A DNA stretch of 64,000 bases from Parvularcula oceani. GTDB lineage: Bacteria > Pseudomonadota > Alphaproteobacteria > Caulobacterales > Parvularculaceae. This document shows, piece after piece, positions 51,635 to 63,978 of this stretch. The position numbers and the translations under genes were made by a program. The stretch lies in contig NZ_JPHU01000013.1 of the NCBI RefSeq assembly GCF_000733125.1, positions 1 to 64,000 on the forward strand, in the 5' to 3' direction. Position 1 is the first letter of the stretch. Each line of letters opens with the position of its first letter. The notes beneath the pieces were generated by a model, which saw nothing but the letters and a program-made list of their open reading frames with translations, had not been told where the DNA came from and did no database searches.

Positions 51635-54600
51635 TCAGCCCTCCTCTCCGTCGAGAATGCTCAGAACGCCGCCCGCGGGGATCGGCAGCCAGTCGGGGCG
51701 GTTATCCGCCTCGTAGCCGACCTCGTAGAGCGCCTTTTCGAGCGTGAAGAAGCGCAGGAGCGCGTGCTCATAGGCATGGTCCGGCTCGCGCACGCCCGCC
51801 GCTTCGACGGCCGCGTAATAGCCCTTGAGGAAGCCCATGCCCGCCTCGTCGCGCCAGCGCAGCGCCTCGGCCTGCGCCTCGCCCGCATCGACGAGGCCCG
51901 CTTCGATCGCCCGGCGGGCGGCGAAGGCGGCGGCATAGTCGAAGCTGCGGATCATGCCAGCGACATCGCGCAGGGGCGAGGTCTTGCGCCGGCGGTCGGC
52001 CAGCGCCCGCCGCGGCTCCCCCTCGAAGTCGAGGACGTAGAAATCGTCCTGCGCGACGAGGACCTGGCCGAGATGCAGGTCGCCGTGGACGCGCGTTTTC
52101 ACGCCCTTCGGCTCCATCGCGGCGACGGCGTCGATGACGCGGAAGATGTCGTCCCTGCGGGCCCGCAGGGCGCCCATGTCCTCGTCCCGTCCGGCCGCCA
52201 GCGCCTGCTCGGCGAAGGCCCTGGCCCCGTCGCGCCAATGGGCGAGGTCGTCCTTCGTCACCTGTTCGGGCGCGAAGGCGGGATCGTCGGTCTCGGTGCG
52301 GAAGGCCGCATGAAGCTCGCCGATCCTGCGGCCCAGCGTGCGGAAGGGGTCGTGCACGGGCGGAGGCGGGAAGTCCGCCTCGTTCCTGACGCCGTCCTCG
52401 CCGACATGCTCGGCCTCGAGCCGCCGGACGAGATTGTCCGTGAAGCGGGTCCAGGCATCGCCCTGGTTCTCGACGAAGGCATGCAGCACCATGAGCGCCG
52501 TGCTGTCGTCCGGCGTGTCGCCAGCGATCTCGGCCCAGCCCAGAAGCGCGGGGCTGTGCTCATAACCTGCCACTTCGGTGAGGAAGCGGCTCACCTCGAC
52601 CTCGGGGTGGATGCCCGAATGAAGCTGGCGGATGCCCTTGAGGATCGCCGTGCGGCCCATCATCACCGAGGAATTGCTCTGCTCGCCGAGCAGGCGGCGC
52701 ACCTCGGCGTCCTCGGCCAGCTCCGCCTCGTCGAGGCGCCGCGTCTTGCGGAACTGCACGCGCCCGGCCGTGGCCTCCTCGCGCATGGCGTCGAGCGCGG
52801 CGCATGCGAGGCTGTCATCGGACAGCGCGTCGTAAAGCGGCATGACCTCGGCCGTGCGCCGCAGCTTCGCCACCCAATAGGCCGGGATGGGTCCGCCGCT
52901 CTCGTCGTCGGGCGCGGTCAGCGGCACGAAATAGCGCGTCTGGCTGTCGCCCGCCGCCACGTCTGCCGTCAGCAGGTGAACGGGCTCCTTGCCGCCGCCG
53001 ATGGCGCCGATCTCGTGGATGCGCACGCTGTCGATCGTCTCGCTCTTGGTCGCGAACCAGCGCTGATTGGGCAGGAAGGCCCGGAGGCTGTCGCCCTCCA
53101 GCGTCTGGCGCGCCGCGCCCTGATCGAGACGGGCCTCGCCCTTGCGCAGGACGGCGGTGGCGAGATCGGGAATCTGCTCTGGCAGGGCTTCGTGCCATGA
53201 GGGCATCTCGGCCTCCTCTGTCAGCCGGAACCAGTAGAAGCCGTAGCCCGGCATGGTGAGAAGATAGGGAAGCTGGCCGACCGGCGGGAAAGCGGAGCGC
53301 CCGGCGAGTTCCACCGGCACGGCATGCTCGAATTCCTGAAGGTCGAGTTCCACCGACTGGGCGCGGCTCGACAGGTTGACGACGCAGAGGATCGTCTCGC
53401 CGTCATGCTCGCGCAGATAAGCGAGGACGCGCCGGTTGCGCGGCATCAGGAACCGCAGGGTCCCCCGGCTGAAGGCCTTGAGGTTCTTGCGGATGGCGAG
53501 GGCGCGGCGGGTCCAGTTGAGAAGGCTCGCGGGGTTCGCCGACTGCGCCTCGACGTTCACCGCCTCGTAGCCGTAGATCGCATCGCGGATCGGCTGGCTG
53601 TAGAGCCTTTGCGGATCGGCGCGGGAGAAGCCGCCATTGCGGTCTGGCGACCATTGCATGGGCGTCCTGACGCCGTCGCGGTCGCCCATATAGATGTTGT
53701 CTCCCATGCCGATCTCGTCGCCGTAATAGAGGACCGGCGTTCCGGGCATGGAGAGAAGGAGCCCGTTCATCAGCTCGATCTTGCGGCGGTCATTCCCCAG
53801 GAGCGGGGCGAGCCGCCTGCGGATCCCCAGATTGATCCGGGCCCGCTCGTCCTCGGCATAGGTGCGCCACAGATAGTCCCGCTCCTGCGAGGTCACCATT
53901 TCGAGCGTCAGCTCGTCGTGATTGCGCAGGAAGATCGCCCATTGCGTCCCTTCGGGGATCTGCGGGGTCTGGCGCATGATGTCGGTGATCGGGTGGCGGT
54001 CCTCCTGCGCCACGGCCATGTACATGCGCGGCATGAGGGGGAAGTGGAACGCCATGTGGCACTCGTCGCCATCGCCGAAATATTCCGCCGTATCCTCCGG
54101 CCACTGATTGGCTTCGGCCAGCAGCATGCGGTCGGGCCAGCGGGCATCGACCTCCGCGCGGATCTTCTTGAGGATGTCGTGGGTCTCGGGAAGGTTCTCG
54201 TTGTTCGTGCCCTCCCGCTCGATGAGATAGGGGATCGCGTCGAGCCGAAGGCCGTCCACCCCGGCTTCGAGCCAGTAATGCATCGTGTCGATGACCGCCT
54301 TGAGCACTTCCGGATTGTCGAAATTGAGGTCCGGCTGGTGGTGGAAGAAGCGGTGCCAGTAATATTGCTGGGCCACCGGGTCCCAGCTCCAGTTGGAGGG
54401 CTCGGTGTCGAGGAAGATGATCCGCGTCTCGGGGAATTTGTGCGGATCGTCCGACCACACATACCAGTCGCGCTCGGGGCTGCCCTTGGGGGCGCGCCGC
54501 GCCCTCTGGAACCATTCGTGCTGGTCCGAAGTGTGGTTGATGACGAGCTCGGTGATGACCCGCAGGCCCCGCTCATGCGCCGCCTCGATGAACTCGCGCA

Positions 54601-54853
54601 GATCCTCGACATTGCCGTAGGACGGATTGACGCCCGAATAGTCGGCGATGTCATAGCCGTCATCGCGCAGAGGCGAGGGGTAGAAGGGCAGAAGCCAGAT
54701 CGCCGTCGCGCCGAGCTCCTGAATATAGTCGAGCTTGGAGGTCAGGCCGCGGAAGTCGCCGATCCCGTCATTGTTGGAATCGGCATAGGCCTTCACATGC
54801 GTCTGGTAGATGATCGCGTCCTTGTACCAGTCGGTTTGCGTGCGATCGATCAT
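51635..54853 (-). CDS. treS: Trehalose synthase-maltokinase fusion (TreS-Pep2)
   Basis: 1072 residues. N-terminal GH13 domain (about 1-545) interconverts trehalose and maltose: [18 protein letters not shown], Asp205 in [10 protein letters not shown], Glu247 in LLAEANQW and NHDE at 311-314. C-terminal half (about 560-1072) is a maltokinase (Pep2) with [11 protein letters not shown], a kinase-like core and [25 protein letters not shown] carrying the catalytic and metal-binding residues. It makes maltose-1-phosphate, the donor for GlgE. ATG overlaps the glgE stop by 4 bp. The fusion of the two activities is known in several bacteria. Confidence 0.95.
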   Translation of the reverse strand: MIDRTQTDWYKDAIIYQTHVKAYADSNNDGIGDFRGLTSKLDYIQELGATAIWLLPFYPSPLRDDGYDIADYSGVNPSYGNVEDLREFIEAAHERGLRVITELVINHTSDQHEWFQRARRAPKGSPERDWYVWSDDPHKFPETRIIFLDTEPSNWSWDPVAQQYYWHRFFHHQPDLNFDNPEVLKAVIDTMHYWLEAGVDGLRLDAIPYLIEREGTNNENLPETHDILKKIRAEVDARWPDRMLLAEANQWPEDTAEYFGDGDECHMAFHFPLMPRMYMAVAQEDRHPITDIMRQTPQIPEGTQWAIFLRNHDELTLEMVTSQERDYLWRTYAEDERARINLGIRRRLAPLLGNDRRKIELMNGLLLSMPGTPVLYYGDEIGMGDNIYMGDRDGVRTPMQWSPDRNGGFSRADPQRLYSQPIRDAIYGYEAVNVEAQSANPASLLNWTRRALAIRKNLKAFSRGTLRFLMPRNRRVLAYLREHDGETILCVVNLSSRAQSVELDLQEFEHAVPVELAGRSAFPPVGQLPYLLTMPGYGFYWFRLTEEAEMPSWHEALPEQIPDLATAVLRKGEARLDQGAARQTLEGDSLRAFLPNQRWFATKSETIDSVRIHEIGAIGGGKEPVHLLTADVAAGDSQTRYFVPLTAPDDESGGPIPAYWVAKLRRTAEVMPLYDALSDDSLACAALDAMREEATAGRVQFRKTRRLDEAELAEDAEVRRLLGEQSNSSVMMGRTAILKGIRQLHSGIHPEVEVSRFLTEVAGYEHSPALLGWAEIAGDTPDDSTALMVLHAFVENQGDAWTRFTDNLVRRLEAEHVGEDGVRNEADFPPPPVHDPFRTLGRRIGELHAAFRTETDDPAFAPEQVTKDDLAHWRDGARAFAEQALAAGRDEDMGALRARRDDIFRVIDAVAAMEPKGVKTRVHGDLHLGQVLVAQDDFYVLDFEGEPRRALADRRRKTSPLRDVAGMIRSFDYAAAFAARRAIEAGLVDAGEAQAEALRWRDEAGMGFLKGYYAAVEAAGVREPDHAYEHALLRFFTLEKALYEVGYEADNRPDWLPIPAGGVLSILDGEEG

Positions 54854-57800
54854 TCCTCACCCCTCAAATCATTATACAGCGCCGGCGCGTCGTCTTTTCT
54901 CGGTCCGAACAGCTGGAAGGCTGCATAGGGCCGGTCGGGCCCCAGCGTGATGTCCTGCATCTTGCCGTGCCAGGTGAAATCGTTCCCGCTGACGAGGTCG
55001 CGCGCGGCGATCGAGCCGTCATCGGGCAGGCCGAACTCCCACAAGGGCAGCTCGCAGGAGGCGCGCCGCTCGCGCTCATAGTCGAAGGTGACCGCGAACA
55101 GGAGATAGTCGGACAAATCCGGCGTGCGCTTTGCGAACCAGATCACCTGGTCGTTCCACGCCGTCAGGAAGCGCACGGTGACATGGTCCTGAAGCGCGGG
55201 ATGGCGCATGCGCAGCCGGTTCAGGAGGCGGATGTCGTCCTTGATGTGCCCCGGACGGTCCATGTCCCAGACGCGGATCTCGTATTTCTCGGAATCGAGA
55301 TATTCCTCCTTGCCGGGCAGGACCGTGCTCTCGACGATCTCGATGCCGTTATAGAGGCCGTAGGAGCTGGCGAGCGTCCCTGCGAGCCAGGTTCGCGCGA
55401 TATGCGCGGCCCGGTTGTTCGTCTGGAGCGGGATCGGATTGATGTCCGGCGTATTGACGAAGAAGTTCGGGTTCATCACCTCGCGCGTGTCCGTTTCCGT
55501 CAGCTCACGGACATATTCGGTCAGCTCGTGCTTGGTGTTCCGCCAGGTGTAATAGGTATAGCTCTGCGTGAAGCCGAGCTTGGCGAGGCGCTTCATCACC
55601 TTGGGCCGGGTGAAGGCCTCCGACAGGAAGAGGGCGTCGGGGAAGCGCGCCTTCACTTCGGCGATCATCCATTCCCAGAACGGATAGGGCTTGGTATGCG
55701 GATTGTCGACGCGGAAGATCCGCACCCCCCGCTCGCACCAGAACAGGACCACGTCGCGCAGCGCGTACCAAAGGCTCGGCAGGGCATCGCGGTAGAAGTG
55801 GACGTTGACGATGTCCTCGTATTTCTTGGGCGGGTTCTCGGCGTATTTGATCGTGCCGTCTGGCCGCCAGTCGAACCACTCGGGATGCTCCTTGAGCCAG
55901 GGGTGGTCGGGGCTGCACTGGATCGCGAAATCGAGCGCGATCTCCAGGCCGTGCTCGGCCGCGGCCTTCACCAGCCGGTCGAAATCCTCGAGCGTGCCGA
56001 GTTCGGGGTGAATCGCGTCATGGCCGCCCGCCTCAGAGCCGATGGCATAGGGGCTGCCCACATCGTGCTCGTCGGGCGTCAGCGTGTTGTTCTTGCCCTT
56101 CATGTTGGTCCGCCCGATCGGGTGGATCGGCGGGAAATAGAGGACGTCGTAGCCGAGATCCTTCACGTAAGGCAGCTTGGCGATGACGTCGTCGAAATTG
56201 CCGTGGCGATCCGCACTGCCCGACTGGCTGCGCGGAAACATCTCGTACCATGACGAGAAACGCGCCTGCCGGCGGTCGACGACCACCTCGAAAGCGTCCG
56301 AACGGGTCGCGCCATTGCGCTCGCCATGGCGGCGGATGAGCTCCTTGAGGCCGGGCATGGTCAGGACGGCCATCAGCGCATCGGTCGCATCGCCGGCCTC
56401 CTCGAGGCCGTCGGTCACCGCCTGGGCGAGACGCTTTTCCTCCGCGTCGAGCTTGTTCGCCTTGGCATGGTCGAGCGAGCGCAGGACGATGCTCCGCCCC
56501 TCCATCGCCTCGAGCGCGATGTTCTGCCCCGCGCCCTGCTTCTTCTGAACCTCGGAAAGCCAGCTCGCATAGAGGTCGCGCCAGGCTTCGATCTCGAAGC
56601 GGGCGCGGCCCATGCGGTGCAGCACGGCCTCGCCCGACCAGCGGTCATTGACGCCCTTCGCCATGGGATGGCGCGAAGGCTGCTTGTCGCCATGCTCGGT
56701 CAGGAGAATGTCCGCGGCCAGAATGTCATGGCCGTCCGCGAAGATGTCGGCGCCGACGACCAGTCGGTCCCCGACGATGCGCTTGGCCGGGAAGCGCCCG
56801 CCATCGATCACCGGATGGATGCTCTCGACCGCCACGCGCGCATGGGCCAAGACTTCGAGCGTCTTGGCGGCGGCCCTGTCGGGTGGCGCCTTGTCGTTTT
56901 TCGTGGTGCGGGTCTCGCCGCGAAGGAGCCCCGTGCCCGAGGCCGGCTCGAAGGCGTCGAAGCGGGCGCTGGCCACTGTCAGCACGTCCCCCTCCTGGGA
57001 GGGGTTGGCGAGGGCGAGCGCCTGGCCGGCGAAGCGCGGATCGGTGTCGGTGCGCAGGAGCGCGCCGTCCGCGCCCGCGCGCAGGAGCGGGCCTTTCTCG
57101 TCCAGCCATGCCGTCTGCGCCCGCAGGGCGAGAAGGCTCCGCAGCGCGTCCGCAAAGCCCTCCGCCGCCTTCTCGATCAGGCGCTGCGGGACCAGCACGG
57201 CCTCCGATGACAGGATCGCCCGCGCCGTTCTTCGCGCAGCCATGCCGGCAAGGTCCTCGCTGCCGGCCCGCCCGGCGAGATCGTCGCCTTCGGGCGCTTC
57301 GGGAAAGCCGATCGTCCTGGTCGACAGGGTGTCGCGCTGGTCGAGGAACCAGCTGGCGCGGCCGTCCCACCATGCGCCGGAATCCAGAAGATAGTCGAAG
57401 CCAGCGCCATCGGCGGCCTGCGTCGCGGCGAAGGCGCCGCCGAGGCCGTCGCCGATGATGCAGGCATCGTCCTTCTTCGCGCGCAGGGCCGACACGACCG
57501 CCTGCCACAGCGAGGGCGATCCGTGCTGGAGGTCGGGGATGCGCACGCCGGCTGCGCCCGCTTCGAAGAGGGGGGCCGCGCGGCCGGCGATCCACTGCGC
57601 CAGCGCCTCGTGCAGTTCGGGCCGCTCGGCCAGCACGCGGCGCACGTCGCGATTGCCCGGCTGGCGCGGATCGGCCGCCGCCTGCTCCGTGCCGGCGCCC
57701 GGTTCGAACCAGCCCGGCTGCTCGCGCAGGAGCGGCGAGGCCATGCTGTGGCGCAGCCAGGGAATGTCCACGAGAACCTTCAGGCCGGATGAGGCCGCCT

Positions 57801-58140
57801 CCCGCACGGCGTCCTGCGCCCCCTTTTCGGCGACATCACGCACCGGCCGGTCCACGGGGCCGAGAGGAGAGATGAGCACGGCGTCGAAGCCGAGCGCCGC
57901 CGCGTCCTCCCGCACCGTCTCGCTTCCGGCGAAGAGAATGCGCGGGGCGGAGGAGGCCTGGGATTGCGCCTGCGCCTCCGGCTTGGCTTTCTTCGGCGCC
58001 TTGGCCTTCGCGGCCTTCGACCGCGCAGGCTTGGCCGCGCTTCCTTTCGGCGTCGCCTCGGGCTTTACGGCTTTGCGCCCGGTCTTGCGAGCGGACTTGC
58101 GGGGCGCCCCTGGCGCTTTGGTCTGCTGTGTATCGCTCAT
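54850..58140 (-). CDS. glgE: Maltose-1-phosphate maltosyltransferase GlgE with long N-terminal extension
   Basis: 1096 residues from ATG 58140; the frame stays open upstream but that part lies over glgX. GlgE extends alpha-1,4-glucan using maltose-1-phosphate. Residues about 450-1096 are canonical: YEMFPRSQSG, VLYFPPIHPIGRTNMKGKNN, Asp812 in IFRVDNPHTKP, Glu841 in LFLSEAFTRP and NPNFFVNTPDINP. Before this come a Lys/Ala/Pro-rich basic tail (about 1-63, histone-H1-like) and a degenerate GH13-like barrel (about 65-440; VLVDIPWLRH and GVRIPDLQHG stand where catalytic motifs would be, but without the acids). Such double-length forms occur in alphaproteobacteria. First gene of the operon. Confidence 0.95.
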   Translation of the reverse strand: MSDTQQTKAPGAPRKSARKTGRKAVKPEATPKGSAAKPARSKAAKAKAPKKAKPEAQAQSQASSAPRILFAGSETVREDAAALGFDAVLISPLGPVDRPVRDVAEKGAQDAVREAASSGLKVLVDIPWLRHSMASPLLREQPGWFEPGAGTEQAAADPRQPGNRDVRRVLAERPELHEALAQWIAGRAAPLFEAGAAGVRIPDLQHGSPSLWQAVVSALRAKKDDACIIGDGLGGAFAATQAADGAGFDYLLDSGAWWDGRASWFLDQRDTLSTRTIGFPEAPEGDDLAGRAGSEDLAGMAARRTARAILSSEAVLVPQRLIEKAAEGFADALRSLLALRAQTAWLDEKGPLLRAGADGALLRTDTDPRFAGQALALANPSQEGDVLTVASARFDAFEPASGTGLLRGETRTTKNDKAPPDRAAAKTLEVLAHARVAVESIHPVIDGGRFPAKRIVGDRLVVGADIFADGHDILAADILLTEHGDKQPSRHPMAKGVNDRWSGEAVLHRMGRARFEIEAWRDLYASWLSEVQKKQGAGQNIALEAMEGRSIVLRSLDHAKANKLDAEEKRLAQAVTDGLEEAGDATDALMAVLTMPGLKELIRRHGERNGATRSDAFEVVVDRRQARFSSWYEMFPRSQSGSADRHGNFDDVIAKLPYVKDLGYDVLYFPPIHPIGRTNMKGKNNTLTPDEHDVGSPYAIGSEAGGHDAIHPELGTLEDFDRLVKAAAEHGLEIALDFAIQCSPDHPWLKEHPEWFDWRPDGTIKYAENPPKKYEDIVNVHFYRDALPSLWYALRDVVLFWCERGVRIFRVDNPHTKPYPFWEWMIAEVKARFPDALFLSEAFTRPKVMKRLAKLGFTQSYTYYTWRNTKHELTEYVRELTETDTREVMNPNFFVNTPDINPIPLQTNNRAAHIARTWLAGTLASSYGLYNGIEIVESTVLPGKEEYLDSEKYEIRVWDMDRPGHIKDDIRLLNRLRMRHPALQDHVTVRFLTAWNDQVIWFAKRTPDLSDYLLFAVTFDYERERRASCELPLWEFGLPDDGSIAARDLVSGNDFTWHGKMQDITLGPDRPYAAFQLFGPRKDDAPALYNDLRGEE

Positions 58141-58188
58141 ACATATCGGTACACGCGAGACGAGTTGGCGTTCCAGCGGGTGCACTGC

Positions 58189-58219
58189 AAAAGGGCAGGA
58201 CCGGGAACGGGCCCTGCCC
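58189..58219 (-). terminator. Attenuator-like hairpin with T4 in the glgE leader
   Basis: On the minus strand, arms GGGCAGG and CCTGCCC (58213-58219 with 58193-58199) are followed directly by TTTT (58192-58189), 49 bp before the glgE start. If transcription begins upstream it could act as an attenuator; otherwise it may just block readthrough in the divergent region. Confidence 0.4.
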
Positions 58220-58228
58220 GATCGTGTT
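58204..58228 (+). promoter_or_regulatory. EcfG-type promoter candidate for glgX-treZ-malQ-treY
   Basis: GGAAC at 58204-58208, a 16-base spacer and TGTT at 58225-58228, close to the GGAAC-N16/17-CGTT general-stress consensus and about 66 bp upstream of the glgX start. Trehalose and glycogen genes are common members of the general stress regulon. It overlaps the loop of the glgE leader hairpin. Confidence 0.4.
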
Positions 58229-58294
58229 CGCTCGGATCGGAAGGCGAGTGCGGCAGGACGCATCTTCCGCAGCGACATGACGAGGAGCGACATC

Positions 58295-60427
<2,133 letters not shown>

Positions 60428-62215
60428 ATGGCCGAGCACAGCATGCCCTTCGGCGCCGAAATCACCGGCGACGGCGTCCGCTTCCGCCTCTGGGCGCCCG
60501 ATGCCCAGGAGGTGACGCTGATCCTCGAGGGCCAGGCCCACGAAATGCCCCTGCGCGACAATGGATGGCGCGAAGCGGTCGTGCCCGAGGCGCAGGCCGG
60601 CGATGCCTACCAGTACAAGATCGGCCAGGATCTTCTCGTCCCCGATCCCGCGAGCCGGGCGCAGAAAAAGGACGTGCACGGCCCGTCTCTGGTCGTGGAC
60701 CCCATCGCCCATAGCTGGCAGAACCAGGACTGGCGGGGCCTTCCCTTCGAGGAGACGGTGGCGGTCGAGGTCCATGTCGGCGCCGCGACGCCCGAGGGCA
60801 CGTTTGACGGGCTGCGCCGCAAGCTCGACCATTACAAGGAGTTGGGCGTCACCGCGATCGAGCTGCTTCCCGTGGCCGATTTCGCAGGCCAGCGGAACTG
60901 GGGCTATGACGGCGTCCTGCCTTTCGCGCCGGACAGCGCCTATGGCCGCCCCGAGGACCTCAAGCGGCTGATCGACGATGCCCACGGACTTGGGCTGCAG
61001 GTCTTCATCGACGTCGTCTACAACCATTTCGGTCCGGACGGGAACTACCTGCACGCCTATGCCGAGCGCTTCTTCGATGCGGAAAAGCAGACGCCCTGGG
61101 GGGCGGCGCTGAATTTCTCGGAGCGGCCCGTGCGCGACTTCTTCATCTCGAATGCCGTCTACTGGCTGAACGAGTACCGCTTCGACGGCATCCGCTTCGA
61201 CGCCGTCCACGCGATCGAAGACATGGCCGGGACCGAAGGCGAGGCCCATTTCCTCGAAGAGATGGCGCGCGTCATCCGCTCCGCGATCGAGCCGGACCGC
61301 CATGTCCACCTCATCCTCGAGAACGACGACAACCGCTCCGAACTCCTTGCGCGGGAGGGCGGCGCGCCGCGCCATTACGATGCGCAGTGGAATGACGATT
61401 TCCACCACGTCGTGCACCGCATGGTGACCGGAGAGACCGACGGCTATTACGACGATTACGACCGGGCGGCCGAGCGGCTGGCGCGGGTCCTGTCCGAAGG
61501 CTTCGCCTATCAGGGCGAGGCGAGCCCCCATCGCGACGGCGCCCATCGGGGAACGCCGTCCGCGGACCTGCCGCCGCAGGCCTTTGTCAGCTTCATCCAG
61601 AACCACGACCAGGTCGGCAACAGGGCGCTCGGCGACCGCATCTCCGCCGCCGCGCCGCGCGAGGCGGTGGAGGCTGCGACCGCGCTCTATCTTCTGTGCC
61701 CGCAGATCCCGATGATCTGGATGGGAGAGGAATGGGCCGCGACCAGCACCTTCCCCTTCTTCTGCGATTTCTCCGGCGATCTGGCGGATGCCGTGCGCGA
61801 GGGGCGGCGGCGGGAATTCTCCCGCTTCGAGCGCTTCGCCGACCCGGCTGCGCGGGAGCTCATCCCCGATCCGAATGCGGAGGACACCTTCCTCGCCGCC
61901 AAGCTCGACTGGCAGGAGATCGGCCGCCACGTCCATCAGGACCGCCTCGACCTGTTCCGTCACCTGATCGCCCTGAGAAAGGAATATGTCGTTCCCCTCC
62001 TCAAGAGCGGACGGCCGCAGGTGGAGGCGGCGCATGAGGGGGGTGGCGTGACCGTGCGCTACGATTTCGGCGGCCGGGTCCTGAGCTTCGCCGTCAATCT
62101 GACGGCCGAGCCCGTGCCGCTCGGCGACGCGCTGCGCGGCGAGGTCCTCTTCTCCACCCATGAGGCATCGCCGGGCGAAATGCCCGCCTGGTCCCTGACG
62201 GCCACCCTGTCATGA
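60428..62215 (+). CDS. treZ: Malto-oligosyltrehalose trehalohydrolase TreZ
   Basis: 595 residues. TreZ releases trehalose from the end of malto-oligosyltrehalose made by TreY. N-terminal module (GVRFRLWAPDAQEVTLIL), then the barrel: ELLPVADFAGQRNWGYDGVLPFAP, VFIDVVYNHFGPDGNYLH, Asp in DGIRFDAVHAI, Glu in HLILENDDNR and FIQNHDQVGNRALGDR, all typical of the family. No bases separate it from glgX, and it overlaps malQ by 4 bp. Confidence 0.96.
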   Translation: MAEHSMPFGAEITGDGVRFRLWAPDAQEVTLILEGQAHEMPLRDNGWREAVVPEAQAGDAYQYKIGQDLLVPDPASRAQKKDVHGPSLVVDPIAHSWQNQDWRGLPFEETVAVEVHVGAATPEGTFDGLRRKLDHYKELGVTAIELLPVADFAGQRNWGYDGVLPFAPDSAYGRPEDLKRLIDDAHGLGLQVFIDVVYNHFGPDGNYLHAYAERFFDAEKQTPWGAALNFSERPVRDFFISNAVYWLNEYRFDGIRFDAVHAIEDMAGTEGEAHFLEEMARVIRSAIEPDRHVHLILENDDNRSELLAREGGAPRHYDAQWNDDFHHVVHRMVTGETDGYYDDYDRAAERLARVLSEGFAYQGEASPHRDGAHRGTPSADLPPQAFVSFIQNHDQVGNRALGDRISAAAPREAVEAATALYLLCPQIPMIWMGEEWAATSTFPFFCDFSGDLADAVREGRRREFSRFERFADPAARELIPDPNAEDTFLAAKLDWQEIGRHVHQDRLDLFRHLIALRKEYVVPLLKSGRPQVEAAHEGGGVTVRYDFGGRVLSFAVNLTAEPVPLGDALRGEVLFSTHEASPGEMPAWSLTATLS

Positions 62216-63978
62216 CGTCGTCGAACCGGATCCACGTGCCTTCCAGCTTCGAGGATGCGGGCGGCAAGACCCGCGCCGTCCCCGAAGACACGATCCGCAT
62301 CCTGAAAGGCATACTCGACGAAGCGCCCGATAGCGGCGCGCCGCTGAAGCCGTCCCGGGCCTATACGCCGCCCGCGCTGGAAGAGGGCGGCAAGGCGTTC
62401 GGCGTGGCGGTCCAGCTTTATGCGCTGCGCTCCGAGCGGAACTGGGGAATCGGTGATTTCACGGATCTTGCGGCGGTGATGCGCTGGGCGGCGGGCCTCG
62501 GCGCCGCCTATGTGGGGGTGAACCCGCTCCATGCCCTGTTCCTGTCGGCGCCCGGGCGGGCGAGCCCCTACTATCCGTCCTCGCGGCTTTTCCTGAACCC
62601 GCTCTATATCGACCCGGACAATGTCGCCGTGGGCGAGGAGGCGGTCGAGCTCCGCAATCCGCAGGCCGAGGCGCGCATCGCCAGGGCGCGGGCCGGCGCG
62701 CTGATCGACTACGAAGCGGTTGCGGCCGCGAAACGGCCCGCTCTCGAAGCGCTCTTCGCCGGTTTCGAGGCACATGGGGAGCCTGCGCGCCGAACGCAGT
62801 TCGCGCAGTTCCGCGAGGAGGCCGGCGAGCCGCTTCACCGCCATGCGCTCTTCGAGGCGCTGCACGAACATTTCGCGGCCGAGGGGCGCGATGGCGGATT
62901 TCACGCCTGGCCCGAGGAGTATTCCCGGCCCTATAGCCCGGCGGTTCGTGCCTTCGCGGACGAAAAGGCGGACCGGGTCGCCTTCCACGCCTATCTGCAA
63001 TGGATCGCGCGGCTGCAGCTCGAAGAGGCCGCGGGCGCGGGCGTGCAGGCACAGCCTGCGACGACGCTCTATCTCGACCTCGCCGTGGGCGCCGCGCCGG
63101 ACGGCTCGGAGCTGTGGTCCGGCGGCGATCGCTATGTCCGCTCCTGCCGCCTCGGCGCGCCGCCCGATCCCATGGCGCCGCAGGGTCAGGACTGGGGCCT
63201 GCCGCCGCTCAATCCCAAGGCGCTCTCCGCAGAGGGCTACGAGACGCTGAGAAACGTGCTGGCGGGATCGATGGCCTATGCGGGGGCGCTCAGGGTCGAT
63301 CACGTGCTGGGCTTCGATCGCCAGTTCTGGATCCCGGAAGGAAAGCGCGCGGCCGAAGGCGGTTATGTCGCCTTCCCCCGCGACGACATGCTGGCCGTCA
63401 CGGCGGAAGAGAGCCGCAAGGCGCGCTGCCTCGTCGTGGGCGAGGACCTCGGCACCGTGCCCGAGGGCCTGACCGAGGCGCTGCACGAGGCCGATATCCT
63501 GTCCTATGAGGTGGCCCGCTGGGCGCGGGACGAAGACGGCGCCTTCTTGGCGGCGGACGCCTATCCCCGCCTCTGCCTCGCCGTGGCGAGCACGCATGAC
63601 ATCGTCCCCATCGCCGGCTGGCTCAAGGGCGGCGAGATCGACACGCGCGCCGAACTCGGCCTGTGGTCGGATGCGGACGAGGAACGGGCTGCGCGCGAGG
63701 CCTGGGAAGAAGAGCGCGACGGCCTCCTCGCGCTGTGGGGCATGACGGCGGATGCGCCGCCCGAAGAGGTGGTGGCGGCCGCGCACAGGTTCCTGGGTGA
63801 AAGCCGCGCCGCCGTGGTGATGGTCGCGCTCGAGGACCTCCTCCTTCAGGAGGCGCAGGTGAACCTGCCGGGCACGACGGACGCGCATCCCAATTGGCGC
63901 CGCCGCTATGCGCGCGAAATTTCGGACTGGACCGGCGATGCGGCCGTGCGCGCTCTGGCTCTGGAGGCTCGGCGATGA
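62212..63978 (+). CDS. malQ: 4-alpha-glucanotransferase MalQ (amylomaltase)
   Basis: 588 residues. MalQ shuffles alpha-1,4-glucan segments between oligosaccharides. GH77 marks are GVAVQLYALRSERNWGIGDFTDL, GVNPLHALFLSAPGRASPYYPSSRLFLNPLY, Asp in GALRVDHVLGFDRQFWIPEG, Glu in VVGEDLGTVPEGL and VASTHD. The ATG overlaps treZ and the stop overlaps the next gene, both as ATGA. In this locus it can lengthen short chains so that TreY can act on them. Confidence 0.95.
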   Translation: MTSSNRIHVPSSFEDAGGKTRAVPEDTIRILKGILDEAPDSGAPLKPSRAYTPPALEEGGKAFGVAVQLYALRSERNWGIGDFTDLAAVMRWAAGLGAAYVGVNPLHALFLSAPGRASPYYPSSRLFLNPLYIDPDNVAVGEEAVELRNPQAEARIARARAGALIDYEAVAAAKRPALEALFAGFEAHGEPARRTQFAQFREEAGEPLHRHALFEALHEHFAAEGRDGGFHAWPEEYSRPYSPAVRAFADEKADRVAFHAYLQWIARLQLEEAAGAGVQAQPATTLYLDLAVGAAPDGSELWSGGDRYVRSCRLGAPPDPMAPQGQDWGLPPLNPKALSAEGYETLRNVLAGSMAYAGALRVDHVLGFDRQFWIPEGKRAAEGGYVAFPRDDMLAVTAEESRKARCLVVGEDLGTVPEGLTEALHEADILSYEVARWARDEDGAFLAADAYPRLCLAVASTHDIVPIAGWLKGGEIDTRAELGLWSDADEERAAREAWEEERDGLLALWGMTADAPPEEVVAAAHRFLGESRAAVVMVALEDLLLQEAQVNLPGTTDAHPNWRRRYAREISDWTGDAAVRALALEARR

